Shown: positions 14,339 through 20,716 of the stretch, piece by piece
Numbering within the stretch: position 1 is the first letter of the stretch
How the letters are laid out: every line of letters starts with the position of its first letter
Source: a virus
Length of the DNA: 20,824 bases
IMG/VR virus record: IMGVR_UViG_3300003322_000341
Location: 1 to 20,824 of that record
Strand: one strand, 5' to 3'
The notes under the pieces: generated by a model
Told to the model about the DNA's origin: nothing
Databases searched by the model: none
The model's input: only the letters and a program-made list of their open reading frames with translations
Translations under genes and position numbers: made by a program

Positions 14339-14370
14339 TGCATATTCTGGCAGTCGCTGAAGAATATGCA
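14339..14370. promoter_or_regulatory. Operator between cro-like and CI-like genes
   Basis: Perfect inverted repeat: TGCATATTCT (14339-14348) and AGAATATGCA (14361-14370) with 12 bases between. It fills the intergenic space and its right arm includes the ATG of the CI-like frame. AT-rich arms also offer poor -10-like hexamers (TATTCT on plus). The most likely ligand is the CI-like or Cro-like protein. Related ATATTCT copies recur at 15276-15307. Confidence 0.75.
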
Positions 14371-15022
14371 AGTGCGATTCAATCCGCGGATGGAAGAAGA
14401 CTTGGACTCAGTCGGCGGCCGCCTCAGATACGCCAGAGAGAAGCGCGGCCTGAAGCAAGATCAGCTCGCCAAGATGAGCCGCGTGACGCAGTCGACCATT
14501 TCCAAGCTGGAAAAGGGAACCACTCAGGAAACAACCAAGCTCTCAACTCTGGCGCGCGCGTTGCGGACGCCGCTGGACTGGATCGAACTGCGACGCGGGC
14601 CGGAACCCGCCTGGGAAGACCCTGATGCCGCGCATAGCCCACTGCCGCACTCGGATGTAAGCGCCGGCCTTATGCAAACGTTTGAGCATGTCCTCACAAC
14701 GATGGAGGAGCTCATGGGACTGCAGCAGGTGCCGGCGCGCTTTGTATATGCGCTGCCGGATGACGCTATGGGGGAATTCGGCAGAGCCGGTACGGAAGTG
14801 CTATTCCATGCCGCTGACGACGCCAAGCCAGGTGCTGGTGTGCTGGTGCGGGACGGAGCCGGCGCGTTGCACGTACGCCGAAAAGCCCAGGGACGTGAAG
14901 ATTCCCACTGGCTGGCCATCGCGCCAAATCGGGTGTATCGCGATCTAGATAGCGAGCGCGACTCGCTCAAAGTCTTGGCAGTCTGGCGCGGGGTTGTGAA
15001 CCGCGGGCTGGAGGACGTGTGA
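14366..15022 (+). CDS. CI-like repressor with degenerate S24 domain
   Basis: 218 aa. Residues ~15-72 are an XRE helix-turn-helix (RLRYAREKRGLKQDQLAKMS, then RVTQSTISKLEKG). The C-terminal part (~124-212) follows the LexA/CI S24 fold: FVYALPDDAMGEF, AKPGAGVLVRDGAGALHVRR, HWLAIAPNRVY, LKVLAVWRG. Where SM-P usually gives the catalytic Ser there is A134-M135, and where the catalytic Lys is expected there is R171. The spacing of 37 equals LexA Ser119-Lys156. It probably dimerises through this domain but does not self-cleave. The start is uncertain: ATG 14366 lies inside the operator, so the message may be leaderless; ATG 14390 is the alternative. It overlaps the next small gene by GTGA. Confidence 0.85.
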   Translation: MQVRFNPRMEEDLDSVGGRLRYAREKRGLKQDQLAKMSRVTQSTISKLEKGTTQETTKLSTLARALRTPLDWIELRRGPEPAWEDPDAAHSPLPHSDVSAGLMQTFEHVLTTMEELMGLQQVPARFVYALPDDAMGEFGRAGTEVLFHAADDAKPGAGVLVRDGAGALHVRRKAQGREDSHWLAIAPNRVYRDLDSERDSLKVLAVWRGVVNRGLEDV

Positions 15023-15189
15023 ATCCTTTGTTCTCACTGCTACTAATCGGCGTTGCGTACGTCGAGGCCACGCTGCTGAAACACTACGCCCGCGCATTTG
15101 CCGGCTGGCGATTTCTGCCGCTGATGGCTTGCTGCTGGGCGCTGACGATCCTTGCTATGGTCATCGTCGTGTCGTTGCTGACGCACTAA
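15019..15189 (+). CDS. 56-aa two-span membrane protein co-expressed with the repressor
   Basis: GTG 15019 overlaps the repressor stop (GTGA), with GGAGG four bases upstream, so translation is well supported. The protein has two hydrophobic segments, PLFSLLLIGVAYV near the start and CCWALTILAMVIVVSLL near the end, separated by a basic stretch (LKHYARAFAGWRF). It ends just before the terminator, so repressor and this gene form one lysogenic unit. Small membrane proteins made with the repressor are often superinfection-exclusion or defence factors. That role is inference; no family is recognised. Confidence 0.75.
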   Translation: MNPLFSLLLIGVAYVEATLLKHYARAFAGWRFLPLMACCWALTILAMVIVVSLLTH

Positions 15190-15211
15190 CGCGCCTCCTA
15201 ACCCCATCTGA

Positions 15212-15235
15212 AGCCCGCCATGAGCGGGCTTTTTT
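15212..15235 (+). terminator. Rho-independent terminator of the repressor transcript
   Basis: AGCCCGC (15212-15218), loop CATGA, GCGGGCT (15224-15230), then a run of six T including the last stem base. A seven-base GC stem and U tract on the plus strand, 22 bases after the membrane-protein stop. It isolates the repressor unit from the early operon. Confidence 0.9.
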
Positions 15236-15275
15236 GCGGCTGCCGATGTCACCTGAACACGGTACAAACCCTGGA

Positions 15276-15319
15276 AATATTCTTTCGCGCTTGCGCGCGA
15301 ATATTCTCTGACGCATACT
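15276..15319 (+). promoter_or_regulatory. Probable early promoter with repressor operators
   Basis: AATATTCT occurs at 15276-15283 and again at 15300-15307 (the latter within the palindrome GAATATTC at 15299-15306). Together AATATTC and GAATATT form an inverted repeat flanking TTCGCGC-TTGC-GCGCGAA. A possible promoter is TTGCGC (15291-15296), 17 bases, CATACT (15314-15319). It matches consensus only partly (3/6 and 4/6), but the palindrome lies in the spacer, where a bound repressor would block polymerase. The motif matches the arms of the operator at 14339-14370. The first gene starts about 300 bases downstream. Confidence 0.5.
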
Positions 15320-15384
15320 CGCTCCCAAGCCACCGAGACGCCCCAACGGATGGTGGTGAAGCCAAAGCAGGCTGCGCATCGCAC

Positions 15385-15610
15385 GACCTCACAAGGGAAG
15401 GCGGGGCAAGGCAGGTAGGGCTTGGCTCGACGCGGTATCGCAAGGGTGGGCTTGGCAGGCAGCCCAAGGCGTGTCGTGACCGGGAAAGGCAGGACGAGGC
15501 AGGCTAGCCAGGGCATCGCGAGACACCGAATGGAACGGCCCGGCAGTGCAGGCGAGCCCAGGCGTCGCACGCAACGGCAACGCCAGGCGCGGCTAGACAA
15601 GGCAGGCAAG
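15385..15610 (+). other. G-rich repetitive untranslated leader of the early operon
   Basis: The roughly 300 bases between the promoter and the first early gene contain no convincing gene. The plus strand is G/A-rich and T-poor with repeated GGCAAGG and GGCAGG units (GGCAGG at 15410, 15454, 15488, 15498 and 15601), ending in AAGGAG before ATG 15618. Read on the other strand it gives a Pro/Leu/Cys repeat protein, typical of translated non-coding repeats. I have seen comparable GGCAAGG-type leaders ahead of phage early genes. It could be an antitermination or RNA-structure element; the mechanism is unknown. Confidence 0.5.
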
Positions 15611-15617
15611 GAGCAGC

Positions 15618-16244
15618 ATGGAAAAGAAGGCAGTTCAGATCGCGGCACCGAAGCTGCGAACCGTCGAGTTCTTGATCAAGGGCACCGCGCCCTATGTTCA
15701 GGCTCGGTTCTCAGCCAAGGCCATGCAGGCGATGGCGTCCAAGATGGCAGCCGGCAGCTTGGCGAAGAAGGGTGCGAAGCGTGAGGCTCGCGACTTCAAC
15801 GACGACTATCTGCAGGCCCAGCACGTCAGTACTGAGGGTTGGCGCGGTATTCCGGCCGGTGCCTTCCGGCAGGCCATGATTTCCGCCTGCCGGCTGGTTG
15901 GCTTCCGCATGACGCTCGCCAAGCTGTCGGTGTTCGTCGAGGCCGATGGCTTTGACAAGGTCGATGGCGTCCCCCTCATCCGCATCAAGGGTGAGCCGGA
16001 ACGGCTGGACATGGCCGTCCGCAATGCCACGGGAGTGGCTGACATCCGCGTGCGCCCAATGTGGCGCGAGTGGTCCGCAAAGCTCAGGGTTCGCTATGAC
16101 GAAGACCAGTTTTCACTGGATGACATCACAAATCTTGTCATGCGCGTCGGGGTCCAAGTCGGAATTGGCGAAGGCCGGCCTGACTCCCGAGAGTCTGCAG
16201 GACTTGGATGGGGCACCTTTGCACTTGGGGGCAGCGATGAATAA
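15618..16244 (+). CDS. Conserved phage early protein, possible RAMP/Cas7-like fold
   Basis: 208 aa, ATG 15618 with AAGGAG four bases upstream; first gene of the early operon. I recognise the pattern as a widespread phage early-gene family without known function: KGTAPYVQARFS near 21-32, a basic KKGAKREARDF segment, GIPAGAFRQAMISACRLVG at 77-95, VRPMWREW at 145-152, and a Gly-rich end GVQVGIGEGRPDSRESAGLGW at 178-198. Strands alternate with a single helix after GIPAGAF. The IPAGAFRQAM helix and the C-terminal Gly-rich loop resemble the two signature elements of RAMP (Cas7/Csm3-type) RNA-binding proteins; this is my inference and untested. Its place before Sak4/DUF669/nuclease genes suggests nucleic-acid work. 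Confidence 0.6.
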   Translation: MEKKAVQIAAPKLRTVEFLIKGTAPYVQARFSAKAMQAMASKMAAGSLAKKGAKREARDFNDDYLQAQHVSTEGWRGIPAGAFRQAMISACRLVGFRMTLAKLSVFVEADGFDKVDGVPLIRIKGEPERLDMAVRNATGVADIRVRPMWREWSAKLRVRYDEDQFSLDDITNLVMRVGVQVGIGEGRPDSRESAGLGWGTFALGGSDE

Positions 16245-16701
16245 GGCTGCCCAAGACGAGCTGAAGGCGCTTTACGAAAAGTCGCCCACTCGCACGCTAC
16301 GGCCCGAGGCCGTTGTCGAGTACGCGAAGAACGAAGCGACCGAGCTGCATCGCTATTTCACCTGGGATGACTGCGAGGCCGCGCAAGCGTACCGCGTCAT
16401 GCAGGCGCGCTCGCTGATCCGCGTTGCAGTCCACGTCATCGAAGAGACGCAAGAAAGCGTGCGCGCCTTTGTGAGCCTGACGCCCGACCGCAAGACCGGC
16501 GCCGGCTACCGCGCCACGGTGGACGTGATGGACGACGCGCAGCTGATGGCTCAGTTGCTGAAAGACGCCCAGGCCGAGTTGGCTGCGTTCAAGCGCAAGT
16601 ACGCGCGCCTCCGCGCCGCAGGCGAACTGCTCGGCGTCTTTGAAGCGATCGAGAAGGTTGAGCCACGCGCAGCACAGCCCGCTTCGTTGCAGGCGGCTTG
16701 A
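16237..16701 (+). CDS. Conserved phage early protein of unknown function
   Basis: 154 aa, ATG 16237 overlapping the previous gene by 8 bases and preceded by a GGGGG run. Recognisable blocks are LRPEAVVEYAKNEATELHRYF and TWDDCEAAQAYRVMQARSLIRV, then a strand-rich middle (FVSLTPDRKTGAGYRATVDV) and a charged helix (LKDAQAELAAFKRKYARL). I remember such proteins beside the preceding family in other phages, so the two probably work together. No catalytic motif is visible. Confidence 0.7.
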   Translation: MNKAAQDELKALYEKSPTRTLRPEAVVEYAKNEATELHRYFTWDDCEAAQAYRVMQARSLIRVAVHVIEETQESVRAFVSLTPDRKTGAGYRATVDVMDDAQLMAQLLKDAQAELAAFKRKYARLRAAGELLGVFEAIEKVEPRAAQPASLQAA

Positions 16702-16734
16702 CTAATCAAAACCGGATCAAGAACAGGAGTCGCG

Positions 16735-17106
16735 ATGGAAACCTCCTTTATCACCCGAGCCGACACCAGCCGCCACGACGCGGCAGCGCTGGAAGAAGCA
16801 CGCAGCGAGGCCCTGCGCGACGCTGACGAGCTGGCCGAGTTCCTGTCGACGGGCTGCTACCGGTACGCGACGCTGCCGCTGATGCCGCTGCTGAGGGACA
16901 AGACGGCGGAGGATTTCGCCGACTGGTCCGTGGCCGCGCTGCTGGCGCTGCTGTTCGACGCTGGCCAGCCGGCGCAGACGACGGTGGCGGCGCGTGACGC
17001 GCTGGCGTCTCGGTACTGCGAGAAGCGCGCGGCGCACATCACCATCCAGGCGGCAGAGATCTCGCTGCGCATGGCCGAGGACGCGCGCTATCCGGAGGCG
17101 GCATGA
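16735..17106 (+). CDS. Hypothetical 123-aa protein
   Basis: ATG 16735 with CAGGAG upstream, 33 bases after the preceding gene. All-helical, Ala/Leu/Asp-rich: ALEEARSEALRDADELAEFL, WSVAALLALLFDAG, ALASRYCEKRAAHITIQAAEI. No membrane segment (too many charges), no known domain. Its stop overlaps the next start (ATGA), so both are made together. Function unknown. Confidence 0.7.
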   Translation: METSFITRADTSRHDAAALEEARSEALRDADELAEFLSTGCYRYATLPLMPLLRDKTAEDFADWSVAALLALLFDAGQPAQTTVAARDALASRYCEKRAAHITIQAAEISLRMAEDARYPEAA

Positions 17107-17471
17107 ACATCCGGCCCCTCCACGACGAAACCACGCTGCCGATCCCGCTGCTGACGGTGCAGCACCAGCGTGCGTTCGCGAACACCGAGGCCGCGGTGCG
17201 CGAGCACTGCAGCGCCTGCCAGGGCGCGTGCCCGACGCCGGAGGCGTGCGAGCTCTCGGTGGCCCAGGCCACGAAGCCGCCGCGCGCTCCCTTCTGGCTG
17301 CTGCGCGTCATCACCCGCGCCCGCCTGGCCATCGCGCAGTGGCACTTGCAGTGCCTGCGCGACGAGCGCGACTACTACGTCGGCTTGGGCATGGTCGGCG
17401 ATCGCTACATGCGTAACAGCTGGGCTGAAGAGGAGCGGCTGCTGAAGCTGATCCGTTCCCTCACCACCTGA
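17103..17471 (+). CDS. Hypothetical 122-aa protein with a Cys cluster
   Basis: ATG 17103 in an ATGA overlap. Residues ~35-50 carry HCSACQGACPTPEAC (C-x2-C-x3-C-x6-C with a nearby His), a possible zinc or Fe-S site. The rest is helical: FWLLRVITRARLAIAQWHLQ, then ERDYYVGLGMVGDRYM and a charged C-terminus. No family recognised. The 54-base gap after it contains an inverted repeat, CGCCGAC (17477-17483) and GTCGGCG (17496-17502), with no T tract. Confidence 0.7.
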   Translation: MNIRPLHDETTLPIPLLTVQHQRAFANTEAAVREHCSACQGACPTPEACELSVAQATKPPRAPFWLLRVITRARLAIAQWHLQCLRDERDYYVGLGMVGDRYMRNSWAEEERLLKLIRSLTT

Positions 17472-17525
17472 CTCAACGCCGACGCACGCCCGGCTGTCGG
17501 CGTGCCTACCTGAAGGACCGCAGCA

Positions 17526-17942
17526 ATGACTGCCATTCCCATGACCGCCCATCCCGAAGCGGGCAACCCGCTGGAGGACCTCGTCGAGGCCTACATCCAG
17601 GCCAAGAAGGCCGAGGACGCCGCCAAGAAGCACCGCGTCGAGCTCGAGGAGCGCATCCTGGCTCTCGCGCCGGCCCGCGAAGAGGGCAGCGAGACGACCA
17701 CGCTGAACAACGGCTTCAAGCTGACGACCACGGGCAAGCTCTCGTACAAGGTCGACGACATCGAGGCCCTGCGCGAGATCTGCCGCGACTGGGACGGCAA
17801 CCTGGTGCCGCTCAAGACCGCCACGACGCTCGACGAGACCGGCTGCAAGTACCTGCGCAAGGAGCGGCCCGAGCTGTGGAAGCAGGTCGCCCGCGTCATC
17901 ACCGTGGCGCCGGCCAAGACCGCGCTGAAGGTTGGCGTGTGA
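17526..17942 (+). CDS. Conserved phage protein resembling DUF7173-type
   Basis: 138 aa, ATG 17526 with GAAGGA upstream. The N-terminal half is a charged coiled coil (LVEAYIQAKKAEDAAKKHRVEL). It is followed by a strand pair (TTTLNNGFKLTTTGKLSYKVD), a helix and KYLRKERPELWKQVARVITVAP. Proteins of this shape, a helix then an FKLT strand and a PELWKQV-like helix, are frequent just before Sak4/DUF669 genes in phages. The family name is from memory and only moderately certain. It may assist recombination or ssDNA handling. Confidence 0.6.
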   Translation: MTAIPMTAHPEAGNPLEDLVEAYIQAKKAEDAAKKHRVELEERILALAPAREEGSETTTLNNGFKLTTTGKLSYKVDDIEALREICRDWDGNLVPLKTATTLDETGCKYLRKERPELWKQVARVITVAPAKTALKVGV

Positions 17943-18340
17943 AGCACGGCCACACCGGGCAAGGCGGCTACCAGTCGCCGACGTACGTCAGCTGGCAGCA
18001 CATGCGCGCCCGGTGTGATCGACCGTCGCACCAGAAATTCAAGCAGTACGGCGCGCGCGGCATTGCCGTCTGCGATCGCTGGCAGACCTTCGCCAACTTC
18101 CTGGCCGACGTGGGCGAACGCCCTGACGGCACGACTCTGGACCGCATCGACAACGCCAAAGGTTACGAGCCGGGCAATTGCCGATGGGCGACGGCAGAGC
18201 AGCAGAACCGCAATCGCCGCTTCTGCCACCGCGTCACGTTTCGCGGCCAGGAGATGTTGCTCGCGGAGGCCGCTGAACGCGCTGGCCTCAAGTACTCAAC
18301 CGCCTACAGGCGCTTTCGCCTGACGGGCTCAATCGAATAG
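17939..18340 (+). CDS. HNH-like/AP2-linked phage DNA-binding protein
   Basis: 133 aa from GTG 17939, overlapping the upstream stop (GTGA). The core is the very common phage motif series: YVSWQHMRARCDRPS, YGARGIAVCDRWQTFANFL, ERPDGTTLDRIDNAKGYEPG, NCRWATAEQQNRNRR. The DRIDN..GY.P.NCRW segment is the HNH-type signature. The C-terminus (EMLLAEAAERAGLKYSTAYRRF) is a NUMOD-like helix-turn-helix for DNA targeting. Such genes move between phage operons as homing nucleases. It lies neatly between recombination genes and does not interrupt any. Confidence 0.82.
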   Translation: MKHGHTGQGGYQSPTYVSWQHMRARCDRPSHQKFKQYGARGIAVCDRWQTFANFLADVGERPDGTTLDRIDNAKGYEPGNCRWATAEQQNRNRRFCHRVTFRGQEMLLAEAAERAGLKYSTAYRRFRLTGSIE

Positions 18341-18348
18341 GAGAAGCA

Positions 18349-19110
18349 ATGAGCTTCGACCTCAACAGCATCAAGCGCGGCCCGGACCTCAAGCCGCCCC
18401 GCCTCTTTCTCTATGCCGTCGAGGGGATCGGCAAGACCACCTTCGCAGCGAACGCGCCGAAGTCGATCTTCATCCCGACCGAAGACGGCCTGGGCGCTCT
18501 CGACGTGGCCCGCTTCCCCATGGTCGAGAAGATCGACGACGTGCGCGCCGCCATCGGCTCGCTGTACGAGCAGGAACACGACTTCGAGACCGTCGTGCTG
18601 GACTCGGCCGACTGGTTGGAACAGATCATCGCCAAGGAGATCGAATCCACGCACGACGCCAAGGACTTGGCCTACGGCAAGGGCGCTCTGAAGCAGGCCG
18701 AGGTGTGGCGCGAGCTGCTGGACGGCTTCAATGCCCTGCGCAATGACCGCGGCATGTCCGTGATCTTGATCGGTCACTGCCAGATCAAGCGTTTCGACTC
18801 TCCCGAGACCGAGCCCTATGACCGCTACCAGCCCAAGTTGCAGGAGCGCAGCGGTGCGCTCATCCGCGAGTGGGCCGACGCGGTGCTGTTCGCGAACTAC
18901 CGCACTGTCGTGAAGACGACGGACGTCGGCTTCAAGAAGGAAGTCAGCCGCGGCATCACGACCGGCGAGCGCCTGGTCTACACGACCGAGAAGCCGGCCT
19001 ACATGGCCAAGAACCGTTACGCGCTGCCCGAGAGCTTGCCGCTCTCTTGGGACGCGCTGAGCGCCGCGATTGCAGGCCGCGTCCAGCCTGCACAACCCTT
19101 GGCCGCCTGA
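18349..19110 (+). CDS. Sak4-type RecA-like ATPase (AAA_24), ssDNA annealing/recombination
   Basis: 253 aa, ATG 18349 with AGGAG upstream. Single RecA-core domain: Walker A VEGIGKTTFA (24-33), a conserved PTEDGLGALDVARF strand, Walker B TVVLDSADWLE (81-91, D85), ILIGHCQIKRF as sensor region, and a C-terminal TGERLVYTTEKPAYMAKNRY segment typical of this family. No DNA-binding extension is present. Sak4-like proteins promote phage single-strand annealing, usually with the partner encoded next to them. The next gene is DUF669, the expected partner. Confidence 0.9.
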   Translation: MSFDLNSIKRGPDLKPPRLFLYAVEGIGKTTFAANAPKSIFIPTEDGLGALDVARFPMVEKIDDVRAAIGSLYEQEHDFETVVLDSADWLEQIIAKEIESTHDAKDLAYGKGALKQAEVWRELLDGFNALRNDRGMSVILIGHCQIKRFDSPETEPYDRYQPKLQERSGALIREWADAVLFANYRTVVKTTDVGFKKEVSRGITTGERLVYTTEKPAYMAKNRYALPESLPLSWDALSAAIAGRVQPAQPLAA

Positions 19111-19145
19111 CGGCCCGTTCTCACCCACGCAAGGAAACCGCCACC

Positions 19146-19649
19146 ATGGCCAAGCTCCCCACCGCATTTGATTCCTCGGCCGTTGAGCCGCAAGCCCCGC
19201 GCGACGGCGAACCGCTGCCTGCGGGCCTCTACACCGTCGAGATCACCGACGCCGACGTGAAGCCGCTCAAGTCGGGCAACGGCACCGGCTTGTCGCGGGA
19301 GTTCACCGTCATCGACCCCGCGCCGCACGCCAAGCGCAAGGTCTGGCAATCGCTGAACATCAAGCACAGCAGCGCCCAGGCCGAGCAGATCGGCCAGAGC
19401 CAGCTTTCGGCGTTGTGCCGTGTCGTCGGTATCGGCGTTCTGCAGGACAGCGACGAGCTGTTCCAGAAGATCCTGCGCATCCGTACCAAGGTGCGTCCCG
19501 CCGAAGGCAGCTACGGTCCGAAAGCCGAGGTCACCGGCTACGAGCCCGCCGGCGGCCCGCTGCCCGCCGCCAACGCACCGGCCACGGGGACCGCCTCGGC
19601 GCCCGCCGCCGGTGCCGCCACGCCCCCCTGGAAAAAGCGCGCCGCCTGA
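19146..19649 (+). CDS. DUF669 protein, probable ssDNA-binding partner of Sak4
   Basis: 167 aa from ATG 19146, AAGGA upstream. Family landmarks are LPAGLYTVEITDADVKPLKSG, a GLSREFTVID strand, WQSLNIKHSS, then QLSALCRVVGI and RIRTKVRPAEGSYGPKAEV. The fold of this family is an OB-like beta barrel that binds ssDNA and accompanies Sak4-type ATPases. Residues ~130-160 are an Ala/Pro linker, ending PPWKKRAA; the tail is basic, not the acidic tip of bacterial SSB. Confidence 0.85.
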   Translation: MAKLPTAFDSSAVEPQAPRDGEPLPAGLYTVEITDADVKPLKSGNGTGLSREFTVIDPAPHAKRKVWQSLNIKHSSAQAEQIGQSQLSALCRVVGIGVLQDSDELFQKILRIRTKVRPAEGSYGPKAEVTGYEPAGGPLPAANAPATGTASAPAAGAATPPWKKRAA

Positions 19650-19651
19650 TC

Positions 19652-20716
19652 ATGGCCGCCTTGCCGCAACCCGAGCACACCACGGCGCGCGCGATCTACG
19701 CGCTGCACGAGCAGCGCGTGGCCGCAGAACCGCCGCGGAGCTATCTCGGCTGGTCCGAGCTCGGCGAGCCCTGCGAGCGCCGGCTGTGGTACGGGCTGCA
19801 CTGGGCCGGCCGCGAGGCCATCGGTGGCCAGCTGGCTCGCCTGTTCGACACCGGCCACCGAGAGGAAACTCGCGTGTTGGACGAGCTCAAGGCGCTGGGC
19901 TACGAGGTCTTCGACCGCGACCCCGCCACCGGCGGGCAGTTCGCTGTCGAGTCACATGGCGGCCATCTGCGCGGCCACCTGGACGCCGTCGTGCGCGGCC
20001 TTCCCGAGGCGCCGAAGACCTGGCATCTGTTCGACGTCAAGACGATCAAGGCCAAGAAGTTCGACGAGCTGCTGAAGAAGGGCCTGCGCGCCATGTACCC
20101 CAAGTACTACGCGCAGGGCCAGGGCTACATGGGCCATCAGGGGTTGGAGCGTGCCGCGTTCCTGTTCGCCTGCAAGGACGACGATCGCATCCACCTGGAG
20201 CGGTTCGAGTTCGACGACGCTGAGTTCAAGAAGCTCGAACAGAAGGCCCTGCGCATCATCGATGCGAGCGAGCCGCCGCAGCGCTTGTCCGAGGACCCGG
20301 CCTGGTTCGAATGCAAGTTCTGCCCCTTCCACGCGCTGTGCCACGGCGAGACGCTGCCGGCCGTCAACTGCAGGACCTGCGCGCACGCAACGGCCGACAC
20401 GCAGCGCAGCAATGGCTGCTGGACCTGTACCGCCGGAACCGACCGGGCGCTGGTCACGCTGCCGCTGCATCACCAGCGCCTGGCCCACGACTGTCACCGC
20501 TTCATTCCGGCGCTGCTGGTCAACGTCGCCGAACCCTTCGACAGCGACGGCGACAGCGTGACCTACAGAACCGCCGCTGGCGCCACCTTCGTCAACGGTG
20601 ATCGGCCCGGCTTCAGCAGCGCTGAGATCTCGGCTGGCGGCATCGCTGCCGTGACCGATCTGATAACCCGCAAGCTGGTCGAGCAGTTCCCCACCGCAAA
20701 GGTCACTGCAGCATGA
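19652..20716 (+). CDS. Cas4-like PD-(D/E)XK nuclease with Fe-S cluster
   Basis: 354 aa from ATG 19652, probably translationally coupled to DUF669 (2 bases after the stop). RecB-type nuclease motifs in order: FDTGHREE (H69), GHLDAVV (D111), FDVKT (D128, K130; D replaces the usual E) and QGQGYM (Q155/Y159). A four-Cys Fe-S site is formed by C41 (GEPCERRLWYG) plus C221, C224 and C230 (ECKFCPFHALC), as in Cas4/AddB. An extra C-terminal part adds CRTC (240-243), CWTC (256-259) and C281-H282, a second metal-binding candidate. The likely role is 5'-to-3' resection giving ssDNA for Sak4. No CRISPR array or cas genes are present, so the Cas4 resemblance is structural only. Confidence 0.85.
   Translation: MAALPQPEHTTARAIYALHEQRVAAEPPRSYLGWSELGEPCERRLWYGLHWAGREAIGGQLARLFDTGHREETRVLDELKALGYEVFDRDPATGGQFAVESHGGHLRGHLDAVVRGLPEAPKTWHLFDVKTIKAKKFDELLKKGLRAMYPKYYAQGQGYMGHQGLERAAFLFACKDDDRIHLERFEFDDAEFKKLEQKALRIIDASEPPQRLSEDPAWFECKFCPFHALCHGETLPAVNCRTCAHATADTQRSNGCWTCTAGTDRALVTLPLHHQRLAHDCHRFIPALLVNVAEPFDSDGDSVTYRTAAGATFVNGDRPGFSSAEISAGGIAAVTDLITRKLVEQFPTAKVTAA

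Noticed and set aside
13692-14360. ATG 13692 with AAGGAG nine bases upstream opening a 222-codon plus-strand frame
   Set aside because: It overlaps the whole 85-aa gene in another frame and the Cro-like gene in antisense; after residue ~45 the composition is Arg-rich noise. A short leader role is kept only as a remark.
15043-15648. 201-aa minus-strand frame rich in Pro, Leu and Cys
   Set aside because: It is the translated complement of the G-rich leader repeat and runs through the terminator and promoter; no ribosome site.
17477-17502. Inverted repeat CGCCGAC/GTCGGCG as a terminator
   Set aside because: 12-base loop and no T tract, and the operon continues 24 bases later.
19652-20716. Cas4-like gene as sign of a CRISPR system
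   Set aside because: No repeat-spacer array or other cas gene in the window; position beside Sak4/DUF669 indicates phage recombination.
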